13,623 bases of DNA from an uncultured bacterium (GTDB taxonomy: Bacteria > Eisenbacteria > RBG-16-71-46 > CAIMUX01). Shown piece by piece: positions 5,749 to 13,087 of the stretch. Under the pieces are notes generated by a model. The model did no database searches and was not told the origin of the DNA. It worked only from the letters and a program-made list of their open reading frames with translations. The position numbers and the translations under genes are program-made. The DNA lies in assembly GCA_946886185.1 (NCBI GenBank), contig CAMPIC010000022.1:1-13623 (forward strand). Reading direction: 5' to 3'. The first letter of the stretch is position 1, and each line of letters opens with the position of its first letter.

Positions 5749-7641
5749 CTACGGAAGGTATTGGACCGCAATCGTCTGCGTTCCTCCGGCGCTCATGGCA
5801 AAAGTGATCGCGTCGCCGGCGGGTGACCAGCTCAGGGGACCGGCGTTGAACGGTCCGAATGTGACTTGGGTCCATTCGCCGCCTGCTGCCGGAACTGTCC
5901 AGATGTCCACCGTGCCCGAAAGGTTCGACACGAAGGCGATTTTCGAGCCATCAGGCGACCATCTGGGCTGAGATTCATTCGAAGGACTAGTTGTGATCCG
6001 AGCGGGCTCCCCGCCCATCAGAGGGAGCGACCAAAGTTCGAAATCACCCGCGCGATTCGAGCTGAAGACGATCTCGTCCCCGCTCGGGGACCAGTCGATT
6101 CCGAAGATTCTCGCCTCCTCAAACAAGAGGGTATCCGGTGTGCCCCCATTTGCATCCACCACCACGATCGCTGCTCGCGGTGCGGCACCGAACTCGGTTG
6201 CTTGATACGCGATCCGGGTTCCGTCAGGCGACCAGGAAGGCGCATAGAGGACGTGGTTCAATCCATGTGGAGAGATCGTAATTGGATCTGCGCCTTCTTC
6301 AGGCTCCATTAGACCGATCCCCTGATACGAGGTGTTACCTACCGGCCGAAGAACGATCACAGCGAGCATGCCCCCGTCACGTGACCATCGGGGGTTGTGC
6401 ACACCCTCCGGATGCCGTGTGAGCGCAACGGGATCACCCCCTCGCGCAGGAACGGAGTGAATCTGGATTCGTTCAACCCCCGCCGCGAACACGATGCTGG
6501 CACCACTCGGATCCCAGTCCGGCGTCAGCGTGAAACCCAGACCTGGTGTAAGAACGACCAGAGAAACAGTGGCGGCTTGCGCAACATTCGACAAATGCGA
6601 CCAGTTGCCGGCGGAATCCGCAGATTTGAGTGCGAAGTAATACGAAGTATCCAATTCCAGCCCCGAGAGAGTAAACGACTCCTGCGTTCCCGCATGGGAA
6701 GGCGCGGGCAGTCCATTTGCCGGGACCGCTTGTTCCCAGCTTTCCTCCGTGATTGGCTCAAGGGCGAACCTCAAGGCGTACTCTGTCGCCTGACCAAAGT
6801 AACCGTTGTCTCCCGGAGCGGTCCACTTGAGGTTGACGCTCCGACCTGCCGCGAAAGCGACTTCAAGATCAGCGACCGCCGACGGCGCGAGAGTGTCCGC
6901 CTCGATCGTTGCCGAAACGATGTTGGAGATTCCCGATACATTTCCGCCATCGTCGATTGCGCGGAGGCCGAAGTAATAATCGAGTCCGGTATCAAGATCT
7001 ACCACGGTAAACGCCTCTGCAGTTCCAGGTTCGTTTGGAGTCGGGGCTTCCTCTACCTTCGACGCACCGCCCCAGCTCTCTTCAGAGATCGGCTGCTCGG
7101 AATACCTCAGATCGTACGCTGATGCGCGTCCTTGCACGCCATCGTCACCCGGCGCCGTCCATGCAAGAGAAACACTGCTCGCATCGAACGCAAACACCGC
7201 CAGGTCGCTCACAGCGCCAGGTGGAATCGTATCGCCAAGATCGGAAGAGACTACGTTCGAGAGATCCGACCAATTCAATGCTTCGTCTGCAGTCTTCAGC
7301 GCGAAGTACCAACGACCCGGGGCCAATCCTCCTATTCCAAAGCGATCGGTGTTACCCGAGGCACTTGGCGAGGGAGGATCGGTCGCCATGATCGCGCTCA
7401 CCCAAGTAGATTCGACGAGCGATTCGTGGTCGAACCTGACTTCGTAGTGTGACGCCTGGCCAGCATATTGATCGTCACCGGGCGCCGTCCAGCGCAAGGA
7501 AATGCTATCGTCCCCGACTCGCAAGGCAGCGAGATTGAGTACAGTCCCCGGCGCGACCGTATCCGGGCGGCCCGGTCCGACTTCACTGTCGCCTCCACAC
7601 GCAACAAGCAGAATGACAAGAACGAGCCGCCAGGCAGTCAA
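5749..7641 (-). CDS. Surface lipoprotein with three Fn3 domains and a TolB-like (PD40) propeller
   Basis: 630 residues starting at TTG 7641; the non-standard start is favoured by AAGGAG six bases upstream and by the signal peptide that follows directly. LVILLVACGG gives a lipobox with Cys15 as the lipidation site, so the protein should be exported and membrane-anchored. Three fibronectin type III repeats follow at about 31-138, 139-252 and 253-362, each with the strand 'WTAPGDD/N' (51-57, 161-167, 273-279) and a late 'YYFALKSAD'-like strand. Residues 375-630 carry six PD40/TolB blades, with DWDPSG, RWSRDG, SWSPDG, DWSPSG, RWSPDG and SWSPAG each followed by a hydrophobic strand. This should close a six-bladed propeller. 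The likely role is binding at the cell surface; no catalytic residues are apparent. It lies 60 bp downstream of the Hint protein gene and is probably co-transcribed. Codon use is less GC-biased than in the flanking housekeeping genes. Confidence 0.88.
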   Translation of the reverse strand: MTAWRLVLVILLVACGGDSEVGPGRPDTVAPGTVLNLAALRVGDDSISLRWTAPGDDQYAGQASHYEVRFDHESLVESTWVSAIMATDPPSPSASGNTDRFGIGGLAPGRWYFALKTADEALNWSDLSNVVSSDLGDTIPPGAVSDLAVFAFDASSVSLAWTAPGDDGVQGRASAYDLRYSEQPISEESWGGASKVEEAPTPNEPGTAEAFTVVDLDTGLDYYFGLRAIDDGGNVSGISNIVSATIEADTLAPSAVADLEVAFAAGRSVNLKWTAPGDNGYFGQATEYALRFALEPITEESWEQAVPANGLPAPSHAGTQESFTLSGLELDTSYYFALKSADSAGNWSHLSNVAQAATVSLVVLTPGLGFTLTPDWDPSGASIVFAAGVERIQIHSVPARGGDPVALTRHPEGVHNPRWSRDGGMLAVIVLRPVGNTSYQGIGLMEPEEGADPITISPHGLNHVLYAPSWSPDGTRIAYQATEFGAAPRAAIVVVDANGGTPDTLLFEEARIFGIDWSPSGDEIVFSSNRAGDFELWSLPLMGGEPARITTSPSNESQPRWSPDGSKIAFVSNLSGTVDIWTVPAAGGEWTQVTFGPFNAGPLSWSPAGDAITFAMSAGGTQTIAVQYLP

Positions 7642-7701
7642 CTACCTCTCCTTCTCACGCTCGAATGACCTTCGGTTGTTTTGACATAGGATCTCTCCGA
7701 A

Positions 7702-8430
7702 CTATTCGATCGGACAGTCCCCACAATACTGGGTATACTCCTCGCAATCTTCCTTGTTGTGGACTGCGATTCCATCGGCTAAGTACGTCCCATCCGCCAC
7801 GTGGAAATTGTAGACCATTGCTTCTCGAGCCATCACTTCTACGGAACGAACCTCAATACTAAGCCCATCGATTCCGGAAAGGAGATTCCCCGGTACGAGG
7901 CTTCCAGCCGCGGTCCAGACTCCATTCATCAAGACGGGATGGTTCTCCGTCATCTTCGTCTTTCCATTTATGACAAGATACTTGTCCGCGAGGTACGGCG
8001 TATGAATCGCTAGTACCTCCGAAGTCTTGGTCGCGCCATCGAGCGAGATCGACATCACCATGTCGCCGGGTCGAATCTTCTCGATCGGGATCATCGACCC
8101 ATCGGCCATGGTGATCATCGTACCCGCAAGTAAGCAATCGCACCCCCCGCCCGTGCTGCCGCACTCACACTCCTCCCAGAATCCGTAGTGCAGACCATCA
8201 GAACACTGCCAAACGCAGCGAAACTCCCTGGGGCCGGTGAGGCATGATCCTCGCCACAGAATGGAGTGGACAGTGCAGGCCCCCTGCGGGTCGGCGCAAA
8301 ACGCGCTGTCGATTTGGGAGCAGTAGGGCTTGGCGAAAGCAGAGCCCCCAACCCAAGCGGACAGTAGGATCGCAGCCACCGCTGACCCCGCCATTGTGAA
8401 AACGAATCTCAACGAGAAAGTGCAGGTCAT
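7702..8430 (-). CDS. Secreted Cys-rich protein with Hint (intein-like) self-processing domain
   Basis: 242 residues from ATG 8430, chosen for GGAGG five bases upstream; ATG 8463 lies further out with no ribosome site. Residues 1-33 are a signal peptide ending AFA|KP. Residues 34-98 contain many cysteines (CSQ, FCA, ACT, SCL, RCVWQC, CECG, GGCDC), fit for disulfides outside the cytoplasm. The Hint domain runs from Cys99 (CLLAGTMITMADGS, then IPIEKIRPGDMV) through TENHPVLMNG (161-170, block B with the His) to VYNFHVADGTYLADG and VHN ending at Asn225. Intein rules put a Cys, Ser or Thr after the Asn; here it is Lys226. That suggests cleavage rather than splicing, as in bacterial intein-like domains. 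A 17-residue acidic, Cys-containing tail follows (KEDCEEYTQYCGDCPIE). Partner and biological role are unknown; the lipoprotein gene lies directly downstream. Confidence 0.85.
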   Translation of the reverse strand: MTCTFSLRFVFTMAGSAVAAILLSAWVGGSAFAKPYCSQIDSAFCADPQGACTVHSILWRGSCLTGPREFRCVWQCSDGLHYGFWEECECGSTGGGCDCLLAGTMITMADGSMIPIEKIRPGDMVMSISLDGATKTSEVLAIHTPYLADKYLVINGKTKMTENHPVLMNGVWTAAGSLVPGNLLSGIDGLSIEVRSVEVMAREAMVYNFHVADGTYLADGIAVHNKEDCEEYTQYCGDCPIE

Positions 8431-8487
8431 CTCGGCCTCCAGAGTTGAAAGTGCCGCTAGCATGGAAGGCGCGCTCGCAAGAGCTAT

Positions 8488-8519
8488 CGATGCGGCGATG
8501 CGGCGATGCGGCGATGCGG
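8488..8519. repeat. Four tandem 8-bp units upstream of the Hint gene
   Basis: CGATGCGG is repeated four times without interruption (CCGCATCG on the coding strand). It lies between the likely promoter and the start codon of the Hint gene, hence in its 5' leader. Confidence 0.9.
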
Positions 8520-8539
8520 CCTCCCACTGAACGGCCGTC

Positions 8540-8570
8540 AGTTTAGTGCTGGCGGTTGTTGCCCTGTCAA
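8540..8570 (-). promoter_or_regulatory. Likely sigma70 promoter of the Hint-lipoprotein unit
   Basis: On the minus strand TTGACA (8570-8565) is a perfect -35 box, followed after 19 bases by TAAACT (8545-8540) as the -10. The spacing is slightly long. Transcription would start near 8533, giving a leader of about 100 bases that contains the 8-bp repeats. Confidence 0.55.
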
Positions 8571-8854
8571 TCGGAATTCATTCGAACTCGGACAAAGGCG
8601 AGATGGATGTCCATACTGTCGGAAGACGCTCGCCTCCTGCGCTGAGCGCTATTTCGGCTCCGCTGAGGGCACAGTCCGAAGACGGTCGGCCTTCTTGGAT
8701 GCCTTGCTGAAGCGAACATTTTGATGAGCCGCATCAATATCTCCAGTGACTCTGACACCATGTTCACGCCGCTCTCAACGGAAGACGATCTGGAGGAAAA
8801 TCGAGTCGGTCAATCAGACGTTAAATCAGCATGAAATCCCGCGACTAAGCAGAG
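8571..8854. other. Gene-free stretch, nothing recognised
   Basis: This lies between the Hint promoter and the tRNA-Ala terminator. The base composition is more mixed than in the flanks. No reading frame here has a ribosome site and recognisable protein features, and only minor inverted repeats occur (for example GATG/CATC near 8724-8736). I see no RNA gene or mobile element end. Confidence 0.5.
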
Positions 8855-8885
8855 AGCCCCGTCCGGAACGAGTCCGAGCGGGGCT
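8855..8885 (-). terminator. Terminator hairpin of the tRNA-Ala gene
   Basis: On the minus strand AGCCCCG pairs with CGGGGCT, and an inner CGGA/TCCG closes a 5-nt loop with a small internal mismatch. It begins 19 bases after the tRNA 3' end. The following bases (CTCTGCTTAG) are only weakly T-rich. Confidence 0.6.
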
Positions 8886-8904
8886 AACTCCTTGTCTCAC
8901 AATG

Positions 8905-8977
8905 TGGAGCTGGACGGGATCGAACCGACGACCTCATGACTGCCAGTCATGCGCTCTCCCAACTGAGCTACAGCCCC
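8905..8977 (-). tRNA. tRNA-Ala (anticodon GGC)
   Basis: The 73-base cloverleaf reads clearly on the minus strand. The acceptor stem GGGGCTG/CAGCTCC has the G3-U70 pair that identifies alanine tRNAs. The D-arm is AGCTCAGTTGGGAGAGCG-like, the anticodon stem-loop is CATGA-CTGGCAG-TCATG with GGC, and the T-loop is GGTTCGATCC-like. The discriminator is A. The 3' CCA is not encoded (the next bases read CAT). Confidence 0.97.
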
Positions 8978-8989
8978 GGGCAAGGACCG

Positions 8990-9018
8990 ATCTTAGGAAA
9001 GCCCGCGGCCCTCGTCAA
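8990..9018 (-). promoter_or_regulatory. Promoter of tRNA-Ala
   Basis: On the minus strand TTGACG (9018-9013), exactly 17 bases, then TAAGAT (8995-8990). This is a near-consensus sigma70 promoter whose start point would fall a few bases before the tRNA 5' end at 8977. Confidence 0.75.
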
Positions 9019-9062
9019 CGCTCTAAGGACGCGCAAGCCGGGCCGCGAGCCGGAGAGTTCCC

Positions 9063-9090
9063 TTGCAATCCTGTCGTCCCCGCATACTCT
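9063..9090 (+). promoter_or_regulatory. Promoter of tRNA-Leu
   Basis: TTGCAA (9063-9068), 16 bases, then TACTCT (9085-9090). Both boxes are moderate matches, and the position fits a start about ten bases before the tRNA at 9108. Confidence 0.55.
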
Positions 9091-9107
9091 TTCGCTATCC
9101 CTGCCGT

Positions 9108-9195
9108 GCCGGAGTGGTGGAACTGGCAGACACGCTGGACTCAAAATCCAGTGAGAGTTGATCTCGTGTGGGTTCGAGTCCCACCTCCGGCACCA
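9108..9195 (+). tRNA. tRNA-Leu (anticodon CAA)
   Basis: An 88-base class II tRNA with the acceptor stem GCCGGAG/CTCCGGC and discriminator A. The anticodon stem-loop is CTGGA-CTCAAAA-TCCAG, placing CAA at 34-36 (reads UUG). A long variable arm (GTGAGAGTTGATCTCGTG region) and a GGGTTCGAGTCCC T-arm follow. Unlike the neighbouring alanine gene, CCA is encoded (9193-9195). Confidence 0.97.
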
Positions 9196-9272
9196 CATCA
9201 TCGCAGCGCCTCGCCGTCGTCAGGAATTAGCCCCGGCTAAGCCACCCGCACATTCGGCTCGAATTTGGGGAC

Positions 9273-9301
9273 GATGATCGGCAACTCAGCCGCCGATCAT
9301 C
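9273..9301. terminator. Bidirectional hairpin between tRNA-Leu and the NTF2-like gene
   Basis: GATGATCGGC and GCCGATCATC form a perfect 10-bp stem around a 9-nt loop. One arm is the last codons of the convergent NTF2-like gene, and its stop codon lies in the loop. No T-tract follows on either side. Confidence 0.5.
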
Positions 9302-10161
9302 TCCTCGGGATGCAGACTGGTGTTGGTCGCGACCTGATTCCAGCCGGTGGGCTCGCGCAGATACACGTCGAGGACGCGCAGACGATACGCCTCCACACGC
9401 CCTTGCCGATTGGTCCCCGCGATGCGAGCGACGTAGGGAACGACCGCCACATCCCCATAGAAAATCGCGTCGAGCTCGAGGATCTGGTACTCCTCGAACT
9501 GCGTCGAAGCGATGGCTGCTTCGGCGGCCCGCATGTAGGCGTCGATCCCGCGGCCCACTCCGGAAGAACGCAGCGAGAATCCGCGCCAGTCGGCGGTGTG
9601 GGTGCGGCGCAGGATCCCCAGCTCCATCTGCCGGTACGCCTCGAAGACGCGCAGGATCTGCTCGCGAATCAGCGCCACGTCGTCGGGCCGCTTCGTCCCG
9701 GGGACGGCATGATGCGGCCCGCGGCTCCCGAGCCAGCCCATCAGCTTCCAGCTCTCTCCTACGCGTCGGAAGGAGAGCGAAACGCGGCCGGAGACGTAGC
9801 GAGGCGATCCCTGCTCCCCCAGACCATGCTCGGCCAGCCACCGGAGTTGGACGACTCCGAACTCGCCCAGGACTTGCGCTCCGTCGATGTGGGTCACCAG
9901 GTTGGTCAGTCCCCTTCCCTGCCCGAAGAAGCGCTGCAGATACTCGATGCCGCGTTCGGGCGCGGGGATCGGAGCATCCTCGATCGGCTCGTCCGAAGGA
10001 GCCTCCTCGTGGCCGCGACGGATCAGTCGCGCTCCGGGATCCGGTCCTGGGAATCCTTGCAGCCGGAACTCCGGATCGAAGATCTGGTCGGGGGTTTCGC
10101 TCCCGTTGCGGATCACCGTCCAGAGCAGATCGGATGCATCGGAAAGAGATTGCTGCTCCAT
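9286..10161 (-). CDS. Protein with two NTF2-like (SnoaL-type) domains
   Basis: 291 residues from ATG 10161, preceded by GAGGAGG four to five bases upstream. No signal peptide or membrane segment is visible, so it is probably cytoplasmic. The C-terminal half (about 160-291) has the cone-shaped NTF2/SnoaL pattern: a long first helix (IREQILRVFEAYRQMELGIL), ADWRGFSLRSSGVGRGIDAYM, then four strands (YQILELDAIFYGD, VAVVPYVARIAGT, VEAYRLRVLDVYL, WNQVATNTS). The N-terminal half (about 1-148) looks like a diverged second copy: its strand pair VVQLRWLAEHG and RYVSGRVSLSFRRV ends in SWKLMGWLGSR, a typical last strand. A loop of about 25 residues rich in Glu and Pro (50-70) is inserted. The family is broad (binding or enzyme), so no function is proposed. 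It is divergent from murB. Confidence 0.65.
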   Translation of the reverse strand: MEQQSLSDASDLLWTVIRNGSETPDQIFDPEFRLQGFPGPDPGARLIRRGHEEAPSDEPIEDAPIPAPERGIEYLQRFFGQGRGLTNLVTHIDGAQVLGEFGVVQLRWLAEHGLGEQGSPRYVSGRVSLSFRRVGESWKLMGWLGSRGPHHAVPGTKRPDDVALIREQILRVFEAYRQMELGILRRTHTADWRGFSLRSSGVGRGIDAYMRAAEAAIASTQFEEYQILELDAIFYGDVAVVPYVARIAGTNRQGRVEAYRLRVLDVYLREPTGWNQVATNTSLHPEEMIGG

Positions 10162-10354
10162 CTCGCCTCCTCAGTCGATCCCGGATACACTCGCTCGCGT
10201 ATTGCCTGAGGCATTGTGCCAGAGCGAAGGAGGAGCGGCCAGCCTCGCTCCGATCTTCACGTCGCCGGGCCCGTTCCGCGAACCGGTTGCGGGGGCGTCG
10301 CGGACCATCGGTACGGCTCGGCAGCATGACGTGGTTGCTCTCGAGGAGGCGCGG

Positions 10355-11269
10355 GTGTCGGGACAGTTGTCCATCGAAGTGGTTCATGAAAGACCTCTCG
10401 CTCCCCTCGCGACCTGGCAGATCGGCGGGCCGGCCGCGTACTACGTCGAGCCGACCTCGCCGGTCGAGCTCGCGGAAGCACTGCGGTACGCGGAAGAGCG
10501 CCGCCTACCGGTCCTCGCGCTCGGAGGGGCGAGCAACATGCTCATCTCGGAGCGCGGTTTCCCGGGGCTCGTCATTCGATATCTCGAGGAATCGGTCGAG
10601 ACGTTGCGCCGCGGCGACATGCTCGAAGTTCGCGTCGGGGCGGGACACCTCTTCTCCCGATTGGCCCGCCGCATGACGCGCGAAGGATCGTCGGGTCTGG
10701 AGTGGGCGGAAGGAATTCCGGGAACGGTGGGAGGCGCGATCGCCGGCAATGCGGGAGCGTTCCGCGGACAGATCGCCGATGCGGTGAGCGCGGTCCGCTC
10801 GATCAACGCTGCGGGCGTGACCCGGGACTGTTGCGGAGAGGAGTGCGGCTTCGGCTACCGCACGAGCGTCTTCAAGCAGCGCGGACTCTCGGCCGGATAT
10901 ATCATCGGCGCGACCTTGCTGCTCCGAGCAGGCGATCCAATCGAGCTCACTCGGCGGATGCAAGAGATCGCCGCGACCCGCAAACGCAACAGCCCGACGG
11001 GATCTTCTTGCGGCTCGGTGTTCAAGAACCCGCCGGGAGATTTCGCGGGGCGTCTCGTTCAGGCAGCAGGGCTTCTGGGTGCCGAAGAAGGCGCGGCTCA
11101 GATCTCGACCAAGCACGGGAACTACATCGTCAATCGCGGAGGCGCGACGGCGGACGAGGTGATGCGCCTGATCCAGCGTGCGCGGCACGAGGTGCATGTG
11201 CAATTCGGAATCGAGCTGGAGCTGGAAGTGCGCCTGGTCGGCTTCGATTCTCCCGCTGGCACCTCATAG
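10355..11269 (+). CDS. murB: UDP-N-acetylenolpyruvoylglucosamine reductase, short type II
   Basis: 304 residues. The start GTG 10355 has AGGAGG five bases upstream and places PLAPLATWQIGGPA at the usual distance from the N-terminus. The FAD enzyme reduces enolpyruvyl-UDP-GlcNAc to UDP-MurNAc with NADPH in the cytoplasmic stage of peptidoglycan synthesis. Visible are the FAD-binding TWQIGGPAAYYVEP (20-33), GGASNMLIS (57-65) and IPGTVGGAIAGNAGAFRG (121-138). The substrate-region FGYRTSVFK is at 166-174. SSCGSVFKNP (217-226) contains the proton-donating Ser221, and ELEVRLVG contains the late catalytic Glu (about 291). The length and the lack of the inserted loop match type II enzymes. It stands alone between genes on the minus strand rather than in a mur cluster. 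All key residues present. Confidence 0.95.
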   Translation: MSGQLSIEVVHERPLAPLATWQIGGPAAYYVEPTSPVELAEALRYAEERRLPVLALGGASNMLISERGFPGLVIRYLEESVETLRRGDMLEVRVGAGHLFSRLARRMTREGSSGLEWAEGIPGTVGGAIAGNAGAFRGQIADAVSAVRSINAAGVTRDCCGEECGFGYRTSVFKQRGLSAGYIIGATLLLRAGDPIELTRRMQEIAATRKRNSPTGSSCGSVFKNPPGDFAGRLVQAAGLLGAEEGAAQISTKHGNYIVNRGGATADEVMRLIQRARHEVHVQFGIELELEVRLVGFDSPAGTS

Positions 11270-11400
11270 CGACTTCCGAGTGCCCCTAGACCTGGTCGCG
11301 GAGTCCTCGCCCGCAGAGACTCAGTCGTGCGCCTATTTCGCGCGAAGTCGACATCGGTGACCGACTCTTCGCCGGCTCACTCGCATACGTTGCAGCGGAC

Positions 11401-12984
11401 TCACTCCGCTGCGCGGTGGGCCGGGCGCAGAAGGTCCAGCACGGTCTTCACCGGGTTGAAGCACTCGAGCGGAATCTCCACGAACACCGTGTTCCAGCGC
11501 GCCATCGCGCCGTTCCAGAGCCCGGGCCACTCCAGCGCGCGCAAGGTCCTTCCGGCGGCCGTCTTCTCAGTGATGATCCCGGAATCTGGATCGCGGAAGT
11601 CGTCGAGGCTATATAGATTTCCGTGTCGATCGCGCAACGAGCAGATCAGATCGACCGGATTGAAGTGCGTCGACGCTTCGAGGATCTGCTTCTGTGTCTC
11701 GTCCTCCAGGCGGATCTGCGACTTCTCCACGATCTGGATGGAGCTGCTTCCATCGGAATGGCGGACCCAAAACGGGCCTCCCCCAGGCTCTCCTTCGTTC
11801 CGCACCATTCCACAGACGCGGAGCGGCCGCGCGAGCTCGTCGATCAGCCACGCGGCGGTCCGCGCATCGGAATCCGGCGCGCTTGGACGGGAATGCGCGA
11901 GCGCGTGTCGCATCGACGGCGCGGGCCGACGGCAGAGCACACGCTCCAGGAACGATGCCGCTTCGGGGATCGCCTGCTCTCGCTGCGCGGGATCCTCCAG
12001 CCTGACGAGGAAATGATCCATCGTCTCCTGCACCGCGAGGAGCATCCCTCCCATCCGCTCGTGATGGAAGTGACCCTGCATCGGCCTCTCCGCATGAATG
12101 TTGTCGATGTTGCGGACGAAGACGAGGTCGCCTCCGAACTCTTCCAGATTGCGCAGCAGCGCACCGTGCCCTCCGGGGCGGAACATCAACTCGCCGCGTG
12201 CATCGCGTGCCGGCGCGTTCGATTCATCGACCGCGATGGTGTCACTCGCGGGATCCTGGACCGACAGCGAGATCTCGAACTTCGCGTTGGTACTGGCTGC
12301 GCGGGTCGACAGGTGATCGTCGATCCTGTTGCGGTACGGCTCGGGCACGGTGAAGTGGATCCGCACCGTTCCGTCCGCGCTCTGCACGTAGGCGAGCGCT
12401 TGCAGGAGATGTTCTTCGAAAGCGGTGCGAACCTGCCCGCCATACCGATGGAACGGGATCAATCCCTTGGGAAGATCGGCATAGCCGAGTCCCTCTTCGG
12501 TGAGGAGCGCGTGCAGCATCGCCTTTCGGAACGGCGCCGACTCGTCCTCCGCGCGATCGCTCTCATCGAGCAGCGCGAGGGTGGAAGTGCGCAGAGACTC
12601 CGCGAACGGCAACTCTCTCCATCGCGCGAAGAACTCCTGCAGGGACCGAGCCTCGTCCTCGGCGCGAGCGGCGAGCCCGCCGTCGTCGAGATCCCAGTCC
12701 CGGTGGAGCGCGACCGAGAGGAAGTGGAACATCCGGCTGGCGGCGCCCGACGCGGGAACGAACTTGCTGATGCGGCCCGCCAGCTGGGCCTCGCGAAAGC
12801 GCGCTTCAAGGAGCGGAATCTCTGATTCGGCGAGCGTGCGGATGCCGTCTCCGACGATGCAGGGGCGATCGAGAGTGAGCGGGGGAAAGCCGCGGACGAA
12901 TCGCGCGATCTGATCCTCGACCTGCTCGACGGTCATCCCGCGAGCGCGGATCTGCGCTTCATCCTTCGAGCTCCAGACTCCCAC
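11401..12984 (-). CDS. DUF4301 family protein
   Basis: 527 residues from GTG 12984, chosen because AGGGAGG lies eight bases upstream; GTG 12993 abuts that site. The N-terminus (SKDEAQIRARGMTVEQVEDQ) and the block KFVPASGAASRMFHFL at about 85-100 are typical of DUF4301, a family I recall mainly from Bacteroidota and relatives. Later come FRPGGHGALLRNLEEFGGDL and VFVRNIDNI, which resemble the sugar-nucleotide pyrophosphorylase fold (a Gly-rich loop, then a strand ending in an acidic and an Asn residue). That similarity is by eye only. The second half contains PFWVRHSDGSSSIQIVEKSQ and ends LLRPAHRAAE. No signal peptide or membrane helix is visible. It lies 103 bp downstream of pheT on the same strand. 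The function of the family is not established. Confidence 0.88.
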   Translation of the reverse strand: MGVWSSKDEAQIRARGMTVEQVEDQIARFVRGFPPLTLDRPCIVGDGIRTLAESEIPLLEARFREAQLAGRISKFVPASGAASRMFHFLSVALHRDWDLDDGGLAARAEDEARSLQEFFARWRELPFAESLRTSTLALLDESDRAEDESAPFRKAMLHALLTEEGLGYADLPKGLIPFHRYGGQVRTAFEEHLLQALAYVQSADGTVRIHFTVPEPYRNRIDDHLSTRAASTNAKFEISLSVQDPASDTIAVDESNAPARDARGELMFRPGGHGALLRNLEEFGGDLVFVRNIDNIHAERPMQGHFHHERMGGMLLAVQETMDHFLVRLEDPAQREQAIPEAASFLERVLCRRPAPSMRHALAHSRPSAPDSDARTAAWLIDELARPLRVCGMVRNEGEPGGGPFWVRHSDGSSSIQIVEKSQIRLEDETQKQILEASTHFNPVDLICSLRDRHGNLYSLDDFRDPDSGIITEKTAAGRTLRALEWPGLWNGAMARWNTVFVEIPLECFNPVKTVLDLLRPAHRAAE

Positions 12985-13022
12985 GAGGAGCACCTCCCTG
13001 GATGATGGTGACCGTTCGACAG

Positions 13023-13058
13023 CCCGCGTGCATCTCGTTACTCAAGGGAGCATGCGGG
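13023..13058 (-). terminator. Hairpin between pheT and the DUF4301 gene
   Basis: CCCGCGTGC pairs with GCATGCGGG (9 bp, one G-T) around an 18-nt loop, 29 bases after the pheT stop. No T-tract follows on the minus strand, so it may attenuate rather than end transcription. Confidence 0.35.
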
Positions 13059-13087
13059 ACGCCGCAATGGTCGCGCGGCCGGGCGTT

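Noticed and set aside
8488..8519. CRISPR-like or attachment-site repeat
   Set aside because: The units are only 8 bp with no spacers. They are a simple tandem repeat, and no integrase or phage gene is nearby despite the adjacent tRNA genes.
8567..8767. 66-codon minus-strand frame upstream of the Hint gene
   Set aside because: No ribosome site, Arg/Ser-rich, and it overlaps the likely promoter of the Hint unit.
9887..10354. Long N-terminal extension of murB
   Set aside because: It would overlap the divergent NTF2-like gene, and the added residues do not look like MurB. GTG 10355 with AGGAGG five bases upstream gives the family's normal length.
9227..10387. 386-codon minus-strand frame overlapping the NTF2-like gene and the murB leader
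   Set aside because: Arg-rich shadow in another frame; the 9286-10161 frame has the ribosome site and the recognisable fold pattern.
11623..12825. 400-codon plus-strand frame opposite the DUF4301 gene
   Set aside because: It is an antisense shadow of a strong gene in high-GC DNA: Arg-rich, with no domain and no ribosome site.
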